Part shown: piece by piece, positions 18,084 to 28,453 of the stretch
Numbering within the stretch: the first letter of the stretch is position 1
How the letters are laid out: every line of letters begins with the position of its first letter
Origin: Paulinella micropora
Taxonomy: Eukaryota; Cercozoa; Imbricatea; Euglyphida
Length of the DNA stretch: 31,952 bases
Direction of reading: 5' to 3'
NCBI GenBank assembly: GCA_009731375.1
Contig: BJOX01000205.1
Span: 441,756-473,707, forward strand
The notes under the pieces: generated by a model
The model's database searches: none
What the model was told of the DNA's origin: nothing
The model's input: the letters and a program-made list of their open reading frames with translations, nothing else
Made by a program: the position numbers and the translations under genes

Positions 18084-18835
18084 GGAGAATTATTTTAAAT
18101 AAAAAAAAAGGAAATGTGAACTTATTTTGCATGTATCCAACCCGTCCCAAGCTGTCCTCATACCGTCCCATACCGGGGCTGGGCTTAACTGACGTTGTAT
18201 TCGCCAACAGTCTTTTTCGGTAACAACCTTAGATGTACTACCGAAGCAACAGAGTGAACTTATCAAAAGCGCGATAATTATTATATTATGTCTGAAATTA
18301 CTATGCAATTTTCGCTTGAATCACTATCCATGAAAGAATGTTTGAGCAGCGGCGTGAGAAGAGAAGTATCTAGTTCAGTGCTGTTGTATACGTAGTCCAA
18401 GAGAGATGTGTGTGCATGCGTGTGCATCAGCCAGATGGTTGGTCGCTGCTGTGTTGCCATGTTTCACAACGTCGACAGTATACTGTTAGGATGCTGTCAC
18501 ATCGACATGAGGCGCCCCATGCTGCTACATCGAAATACTGATAGCGCTATTCTGTATGTCTGCATGTATGTAGTACATGCATGTATTTATTACATCTATG
18601 CAGGTTGTTTTGTATGTATGCGTCCATGTATGCATGCACAATAATAAAAACCAAGAACAATAACAGCCACGGTTTGGTAAAAAATCCAACGATATATATA
18701 TATGTATATATATAATATGATAGCTATGATATACTAGGTGCAATTATACAAGGACATGGAAAAAAAAATTAAAAGAAAGGCAGCAAGAAACAGACGAAAA
18801 TAAATAGAAATGACTGAATCTAGTTTCCATGCCTT
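18084..18835. other. Unique sequence without recognised gene
   Basis: Contains a short CATG/TATG patch (18555-18635) and an AT-rich palindromic patch (18692-18716). No coding evidence. Confidence 0.35.
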
Positions 18836-18885
18836 CCAAAACACACATACACACACAAACACAAAAGAGAGAGAGAGAGATAGAT

Positions 18886-18958
<73 letters not shown>

Positions 18959-18960
18959 CG
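18836..18960. repeat. CA then GA dinucleotide array
   Basis: (CA)n at 18840-18862 followed by (GA)n with AAAG interruptions to about 18957. Confidence 0.9.
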
Positions 18961-19273
18961 AGAAAGAAGCGAACTGTCCCCTCATAGACAGAGTACATAT
19001 GAGAAGCAGCAGAGGCTGGGTTAGGAGTCTGGGTCACGAGCCAAGCAGCAGGGGCTTCAGCTCTGTTGGGTTGTCCTGCTCTGCCGCCAACCTATTCAGC
19101 GGACAAGTCGAACTTGCACGGGCTTTTTCCGAGCCGGGCCGGTCACCACGGCAACCGCAAAACCCTTCCAACTTGACGTGTGTCGCGTGTCAGGTCTAGT
19201 CGGTCACCTGACCACATTTTGTGTTGGCGACCAATAGTATACTTTTCTGTGGCCACGTTGTTTGACCGGTTGG
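18961..19273 (-). other. 3' flank of the TBC gene
   Basis: GC-richer unique sequence after the TGA of the TBC gene, probably the 3' untranslated region. No AATAAA signal was recognised on the minus strand. Confidence 0.4.
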
Positions 19274-19398
19274 TCAGGTGCGCTTTTGGCGGTCGTACTC
19301 GGCCGCGAAAGCATTCAGCATCTGTACTGTGACGGGGATGCCCAATGCACGCTCGATGAGCCGGTCCACCTCCTGCGCCACGGGATGACCGGCCAAGT
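19274..19398 (-). CDS. TBC gene last exon
   Basis: Acceptor CTGTGCAG; two bases complete an Asp codon; 40 codons ([40 protein letters not shown]) and TGA at 19274-19276. It lies beyond the core TBC fold. Confidence 0.8.
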
Positions 19399-19470
19399 CT
19401 GCACAGGCCACGCATGTATGTCTATATGTATGTATGTATGTATGTACGCATATGTATGTATGTATGTATG

Positions 19471-19550
<80 letters not shown>

Positions 19551-19763
19551 CATGCATGTATGTATGCATGCATGTATGTATGTATGTATGTATGTATGCA
19601 TGTATGTGTATGTGCACACGAGAACACATGAGATTGCTCACGAGAGAGCAGAAAATGTAGAGATATGCAGATAGGTAGGTAGGTAGGTAGGTAGGTAGGT
19701 AGGTAGGTAGTATGCCAGGCCGCACACGAGAACACATGAGCTAACTCGAGCGAGAGAGCAGAG

Positions 19764-19805
<42 letters not shown>

Positions 19806-20286
19806 CAGATAGATAGACAGATAGATAGGACAGACAGACAGATAGATAGATAGATAGATAGATAGATAGGTAGATAGGTAGGTAAATAAATAGATAGATA
19901 GCTATGCAGGTATTTATGTATGAATGTATGCATGCATGCATGTACCTCTGAGCAGCATCATGATGGCTTCGCCGTCGAGCATCATGAGCTCGTTTTCTAG
20001 CGATTGCAGTAGCGCGATGGCCAGGCGGAACACGATCTAGATATACGCATGACATACATTATACGTCATGAGCTCATTTTCCAGCGATTGCAGTAGCGCG
20101 ATAGCCAGGCAGAAGACAATCCACATACACAATATACATACATGCATACATACATCCATACATACATACATAGATACATACATACATACATACCTTCACG
20201 CCCTCCATCAAAAAAATGTCCGTGGTGCGCGACGCCTACCAAAACACACACATACACACACATGCATACATACACACATGCACAAA

Positions 20287-20317
<31 letters not shown>

Positions 20318-20597
20318 CATACATACATACATACATACACACCATACATACCATAGATGCATACACACCATACATACGTACGTATATACATACATACAAT
20401 ATACATACATACGTACGTACGTTACGTTACGTTACGTTACGTCACGTCACGTCACGTCACGTTACGTACGTTACGTACCGTACGTTACGTTTAACGTTAC
20501 GTCACGTTGCGTTAGTACGTACGTTACGTTACGTTACGTTAGTACGTACGTACATACATTCATTCATTCATTCATATACATACATACACACATACAT

Positions 20598-20628
<31 letters not shown>

Positions 20629-20806
20629 AACACACACACAGACACACACACAAACACAAACACAAACACAAACATAAATATAAACATAAATATAAACATA
20701 AACATAAACATAAACATAAACATAAACATAAACATACATAAGACATACATACATCCATAACATGACATAACATGACATGACATTACATTACATTACATTA
20801 CATACA

Positions 20807-20851
<45 letters not shown>

Positions 20852-21033
20852 CAAAAACATAAACATAAACATAAACATAAACATAAACATAAATATAAAC
20901 ATAAACATACACAATACATACATACATACATAACATAACATAACATAACATGACATAACATAACATAACATAACATACATCCATAACATAACATAACATA
21001 ACATAACATAACATAACATAACATAACCTAACA

Positions 21034-21068
<35 letters not shown>

Positions 21069-21380
21069 CGTACGTACGTACGTACGTTACATACATACAT
21101 ACATACATAGATACATACATACACACACACACACAGACATATATATATATAATATATATATATATACATACATACATACATACATATGGACATACATACA
21201 AACATACATACATACATACATACATACATACATACATAAATTACATTACATTACATTACATTACATACATACATATATACATACATACATACATACACAG
21301 ATAAACAGACACACAGAAACACAGACACACACAGAAACACACAGACACACACACACACACACATACACACACACAAACAC

Positions 21381-21462
<82 letters not shown>

Positions 21463-21618
21463 TTGCTTACTTACTTACACACATATAGGACATATAGACG
21501 ATCTTTGCGCCCTCCATCAGGAAGATATCCATGACAGTCGAGACAGACAGACAGATACAGACAACAGATAGATAGACAGATAGATAGACAGACAGATAGA
21601 TAGATGGATTGATAGATT

Positions 21619-21659
<41 letters not shown>

Positions 21660-21777
21660 ATAGGTAGATAGATGGATGGATGGATAGATAGATAGATGGA
21701 TGGATGGATAGATAGATAGATAGATGGATAGATAGATAGATAGATAGATAGACAGATAGACAGACAGACAGACAGAC

Positions 21778-21843
<66 letters not shown>

Positions 21844-21890
21844 GATAGAAAGATAGGACAGAAAGATAAATAGATAGATAGATAGTTGTC

Positions 21891-21944
<54 letters not shown>

Positions 21945-22133
21945 CAGATAGATAGATAGATATAGATAGATAGATCGATAGATAGATAGATATAGATAGA
22001 TAGGTAGGTATATAGATGGATGGGTAAGTAGATAGACAGACATATGGAAAAATAGAAGCAGAGAGACAGAAAGAGAGATAGACATTTAATTTATGTTTGT
22101 GTGTTTGTGTGTGTGTTTGTGTGTATGTATATA

Positions 22134-22167
<34 letters not shown>

Positions 22168-22729
22168 AGAGAAGGGAGAAGGCGAAAGTGGAGAAGGTGG
22201 GGGACCAGCGGGAAGGAGAAAGTGGAGAAGCGCATGGTGAGCCAGCGGAAGGCGTAGCTGACGTGTTCAACCTGACATTCCAATAGAGATGCAGATAAAG
22301 ATATAGATGGTGGCGCTTGTGCTAGTTGTTGGGACCTACCCTTGTGCCATGTGGTAGCGGTTATGCCTCCTGTTACCTGCTATTGCGCCATGTGCCTGCT
22401 GTTGCCTACTCTTGTGCCATGAATGCTGTGCCAGCTGTTAACTACTGTTGTGCTATGTGACTGCTGTGTCCTGCCGTTACCTCCTGTTGTGTCGTGTGCC
22501 GCTGCAGTTTGGGCGCGAACTTGCAAAAGTCGCTTGTGGGTGTGAATTTTGCTGTTGTTTTTGTTTATGTGCCACATGTGACTGCTGTGCTGCCTACGTT
22601 ACCTGCTGCTGTGCCATGTGCCTGTGCAGCTTGGGCGCAAACTTCTTCAAAAGTCGCTCGTGGATGTGCACCATGCGGTGCGCCAACGGCATGCCCTCCT
22701 CGTACAAGCCGTGCAGCGCGTACCTACAT

Positions 22730-22770
<41 letters not shown>

Positions 22771-23605
22771 TGTGTGTGTGTGTGTGTGTGTGCTGTGTAT
22801 ATGTGTGTGTTTGTGTCATGTCTGTGGTGTCATGTCTGTGTGTGTATGTATGCGTGTGTGTACGTGTGTCTGTGTGTGGTGGTGGTGTTGACTTCTCATC
22901 TCCGAGCAGACGTTCAATAAGCGAGAAGGTCATTTCGTGTCATTTGTGAGTGTGTGTGTGTGTGTCCTGTGTTGACTTCTCATCCCAGAGCAGACGTTCC
23001 ATAAGCCAGAAGGTCATTTCGGGGCTCATGTACTGCAGCGCCATGGAACACGTGCTGTCCATACCCTGATATATATATATAGAGAGAGAGAGAGAGATGA
23101 GTGGCAAATTACACGGGTATTGCGGACCTGCCGCCCGACTCTCCCGCAAAAATGGGAAATTTGTGATTTTAGGTTAGCCAGAAATATCATAGTCTCCATG
23201 CATTTAAACACAGGTATCTTACATACTTGCACGTAGCCCAGCTTGGGCTCGAAGACGCAGATGGCGATCAAGATGTCCCTACAGACAAAAAAAAAACAAA
23301 CAAACAAACATACATACATACATACATACATACATGCATACATACATGCATACACACATGCATACATACATACATACATACATACATGCATACATAGATT
23401 ACATACACATACATCACATACATCACATACATCACATTACATTACATTAAATTACATTACATTACATGACGTTGCATTACATTACATTACATTACATACA
23501 TACATCACATACATCACATATATCACATACATCACATACATCACATACATCACATACATACATTACATTACATTACATACATTACATTACATTACATTAC
23601 ATACA

Positions 23606-23636
<31 letters not shown>

Positions 23637-23960
23637 CATACATACATACATACATAAGTACGTACGTCGTACGGTAGTACGGTACGGTACGGTCGGACGG
23701 GTATGTACGTTACGTACGTACGCACGTACGTACGTACGTACGTACATACATACGTACGTACGTACGTACGTACATACATGCATACATACATACATACATA
23801 CATACATACATACATACATACATACATACAAACATACATACATACGTACATACGTACGTATGTACAGACCGAATGGCCTCTCGTTGTCGTTCCGAAGTGA
23901 CGTTGAAGCGCGGGAAATCCTTAGCCAACTGCTCTGCGTCGTGCGGCTGCGTAGAGGGAA

Positions 23961-24006
<46 letters not shown>

Positions 24007-24017
24007 AAGAGAGCGAG

Positions 24018-24070
<53 letters not shown>

Positions 24071-24118
24071 AAGAAGCAAAGTAGCATGGAGACTACTACT
24101 ACTACTACTACTACTACT

Positions 24119-24160
<42 letters not shown>

Positions 24161-24174
24161 CACTACTACTACTA

Positions 24175-24218
<44 letters not shown>

Positions 24219-24285
24219 GTACTACTACTACTACTACTACTACTAGAGTTCCACAAGACTGGGTATGCGGTGCGGTGCGCTTCGC

Positions 24286-24319
<34 letters not shown>

Positions 24320-24462
24320 NNNNNNNNNNACAAACATACATACATACGTACATACGTACGTATGTACAGACCGAATGGCCTCTCGTTGTCGTTCCGAAGT
24401 GACGTTGAAGCGCGGGAAATCCTTAGCCAACTGCTCTGCGTCGTGCGGCTGCGTAGAGGGAA

Positions 24463-24508
<46 letters not shown>

Positions 24509-24519
24509 AAGAGAGCGAG

Positions 24520-24572
<53 letters not shown>

Positions 24573-24620
24573 AAGAAGCAAAGTAGCATGGAGACTACTA
24601 CTACTACTACTACTACTACT

Positions 24621-24662
<42 letters not shown>

Positions 24663-24676
24663 CACTACTACTACTA

Positions 24677-24720
<44 letters not shown>

Positions 24721-24828
24721 GTACTACTACTACTACTACTACTACTAGAGTTCCACAAGACTGGGTATGCGGTGCGGTGCGCTTCGCACCCCCCCCCCCC
24801 CCCCCCCCCCCCCCGGGCCCCGGGGGGG

Positions 24829-24860
<32 letters not shown>

Positions 24861-27800
24861 GGGCTGGGGTTCCTGGGGGGAGGCCCCCAGGACCCCCCCT
24901 TCCCCGTCGACAGGGTACGTTCAATGGCCGGAGGTACCAGCAGAACGCAAGTGTAAGCTCTGGTGGCACAAAAACCTAAAATCTCTGGTTTTTGCGCCAC
25001 CCGGAAACAATTTTTTTGGATCTCCGAAGAGTCACCGAGAAGTGTCTGGTACACCAAACATCAGCCTCAAACTCCCTCTAGTGTGCGCGAACGGCGCCTG
25101 ATGGCGCAAAAACCTGGATTTTCTGGTTTTACGCCACTGGGCACCACAATTTTTTATATTTTCGAAGAGAGCTCATCAAGAAGTGTCAAATACACCAAAT
25201 ATCAGCCGCTAAATCCCTCTGGTGTGCGCAAACGGCGGCTGGTGGCACAAAGGCATAAATTTTCTGGTTTGTGTGCCACCCGCGACCAAACCGGGTACGT
25301 ACAATTGCAGGGCTTAGGTTGCCGGGGGGAGGGCCCCCCGGAACCCCCCTGCCCCGTCGACAGGGTACGTTCAATTGCCGGAGGTACCGGCAAGTACTCC
25401 CAAAAAACAAGGAATTTTGGCATTCAGGACACTCCCCTAACGCAAATATTTGCGTGAATTCTAAAAAAATCATATCAGCATCAACATCGAGTCTGGGGCT
25501 AGCCACCGTGCAAATACGAGCTCCCAACTCCTCCCAGTTCCCACAAACCATGATTTCTTGCGGGTAGGGGTGGGGGAGGTGGTACACAATTTCCATTTCG
25601 CCCCTCCCCCCAAACTCCCCACCCCCTACTCACAACACCTTTCAGGGATAATAATACTAATGATAGTAATAATAATAATAATGCTGTGTGGCGACCTGTG
25701 GTGTGGAGGAGACTAGTTTGCGATAGAGGAAGGGGTTTGCTTTTTGCCGCTCCGCCGCGCCTGTACATATACATACACACATACATACATACATACATAC
25801 ATACATACATACATACATACATACGTTACGTTACGTTACACTACACTACACACTACAAACTACACACTACAAACTACATAATACAAACTACACACTCCAC
25901 TCCACTCCACTCCACTCCACTCCACACCACTCCACCACACCATTCCACCACTCCACCACACCACTACACCACCACACCACTACACCACTACACCACTACA
26001 CACGACAACTATACACTATACACTATACACTACACTACACTGCACTGCACTGCACTGCACTACACTACACTGCACTGCACTGCACTACACTGCACTGCAC
26101 TGCACTACACTGCACTGCACTAAACTACACTACACTACACCACACTACACTACACTACACTACATAACATAACATAACATAACATAACATAACATAACAT
26201 AACATACATAATACATACATACATACATACGTACATACATACATACATGCATACATACATACATACATACATACACTACATACATACATACATACATACA
26301 TATATTACATACATACATACATTACATACATACATTATATACATACATACATACATACATACATACATACATACACACATACACACATACATACATACAT
26401 ACATACATACATACATACTTAAGTACTTACATACGCATACATGCACGTCACTGTTGTTGTTGTTGTTGTTGTTCTTCTTCTTCTTCTTCTTCTTCTTCTT
26501 CTTCTTCTTCTTCTTCTTCTTCTTCTTCTTCTTCTTCTTCTTGCTCTTGCTCTTGTTCTTGTTCTTGTTCTTGTTCTTGTTATTCTTGTTCTTGTTGTTC
26601 TTGTTCTTGTTGTTCTTGTTCTTGTTCTTCTTGTTGTTGTTCTTGTTGTTCTTCTTCTTGTTCTTCTTCTTCTTGTTCTTCTTCTTGTTCTTCTTCTCCT
26701 TCTTTTTCTTCTTCTCCTTCTTGTTATTCTTTCTTCTTCTTTCTTCTTCTTTCTTCTTCTTTTTCTTCTTCTTCTTCTTCTTCTTCTTCTTCTTCTTCTT
26801 CTTCTTCGTTCTTCTTCGTTCGTTCTTCTTCGTTCTTCTTCTTTCTTCTTTCTTCTTCTTCTTCTTCTTTTTCTTCTTCTTCTTCTTCTTCTTCTTCTTC
26901 TTCTTCTTCTTCTTCTTCTTCTTCTTCTTCTGGTTCTTCTTCTTCTGGTTCTTCTTCTTCTGGTTCTTCTTCTTCTGGTTCTTCTTCTTCTGGTTCTTCT
27001 TCTTCTGGTTCTTCTTCTTCTGGTTCTTCTTCTTCTGGTTCTTCTTCTGATTCTGCTTCTGATTCTTCTTCTGGTTCTTCTTCTTGTTCTTCTTCTTGTT
27101 CCTCTTCTTCTTGTTCTTCTTCTTGTTCTTCTTGTTCTTGTTCTTCTTGTTCTTGTTCTTCTTGTTCTTGTTCTTCTTGTTCTTCTTGTTCTTCCTGTTC
27201 TTCTTGTTCTTCTTGTTCTTCTTCTTGTTCTTCTTGTTCTTCTTGTTCTTCTTGTTCTTCTTGTTCTTGCTCTTGTTCTTGTTCTTGTTCTTGTTCTTCT
27301 TGTTCTTCTTCTTGTTCTTCTTCTTGTTCTTCTTCTTGTTCTTCTTCTTGTTCTTCTTCTTCTTCTTCTTCTTCTTCTTGTTCTTGAAGAAGCTTCTTCT
27401 TCTTCTTGTTCTTGTTCTTGAAGAAGAAGAAGAAGAAGAAGAAGAAGAAGAAGAAGAAGAAGAAGAAGAAGACGAAGAAGAAGAAGAAAGAAGAAAGAAA
27501 GAAGAAAGAAGAAAGAAAGAAGAAAGAAAGAAGAAAGAAGAAAGAAAGAAGAAAGAAGACAGAAGAAAGAAGACAGAAGAAAGAAGAAGAAGAAGGAAGA
27601 AGAAGGAAGAGGAAGAAGGAGAAGAAAGGAGAAGAAAGGAGAAGAAAAGAAAAGAAAAGAAAAGAATAGAAAAGAAAAGAAGAAAAAAGAAGAAAGGAAG
27701 AAAGGAAGAAAGGAATGAAGGAAGGAAGAAGGAGAAGGAAGAAGGAGAAGGAAGAACAAGAAGAACAAGAAGAAGAAGAAGTAGAAGAAGAAGAAGAAGA

Positions 27801-28421
27801 AGAAGAAAAAGAAGAAGACGAAGAACAAGAATTCTTCTTCTTCCGGCCTGCCTTCGTCCTGCCTGCCTTCCTGCATTCCCGCCTTCCCTCTTTCCCTCTG
27901 TCCTTCTGTCTTTCTGTCTTTCTGTCCTTCTGTCCTTCTGTCCGTCTTTCTGTCTTTCTGTCTTCCTTCCTGTCTTTCTGTCTTCCTTCCTGTCTTTCTG
28001 TCTTCCTTCCTGTCTTCCTTCCTTCCTGTCTTTCTTTCTTTCTTTCTTCCTTCCTTCCTTTCCTTTCCCCTTTCCCTTTTTCTTCCCCCGCCCCCTCCCC
28101 TTTTTTTTTTCTTTTTCCTTTCCTTTTCTTTTCTTTTCTTTCTTTCTCTCTTTCTTCTTCGGCCTTCTTCCTTCTTCTTTCTTCTTCTTCCTTCTTCTTC
28201 CTTCTTCTTTCTTCTTCTTTCTTCTTCTTCTTCTTCTTCTTCTTCTTTCTTCTTTCTTCTTCTTCTTCTTCTTCTTCTTCTTCTTCTTCTTCTTCTTCTT
28301 CTTCTTCTTCTTCTTCTTCTTCTTCTTCTTCTCATCCTCCTCCTCCTCCTCCTCCCGCTGCTGCTTCTCCTCCTCCTCCTTCTTCTCCTCCTCCTTCTTC
28401 TTCTTCTTCTTCTTCTTCTTC

Positions 28422-28453
<32 letters not shown>

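Noticed and set aside
18734-19037. Minus-strand frame with a hydrophobic [10 protein letters not shown] stretch resembling a membrane segment
   Set aside because: It is the translation of the GA/CT array at 18865-18957.
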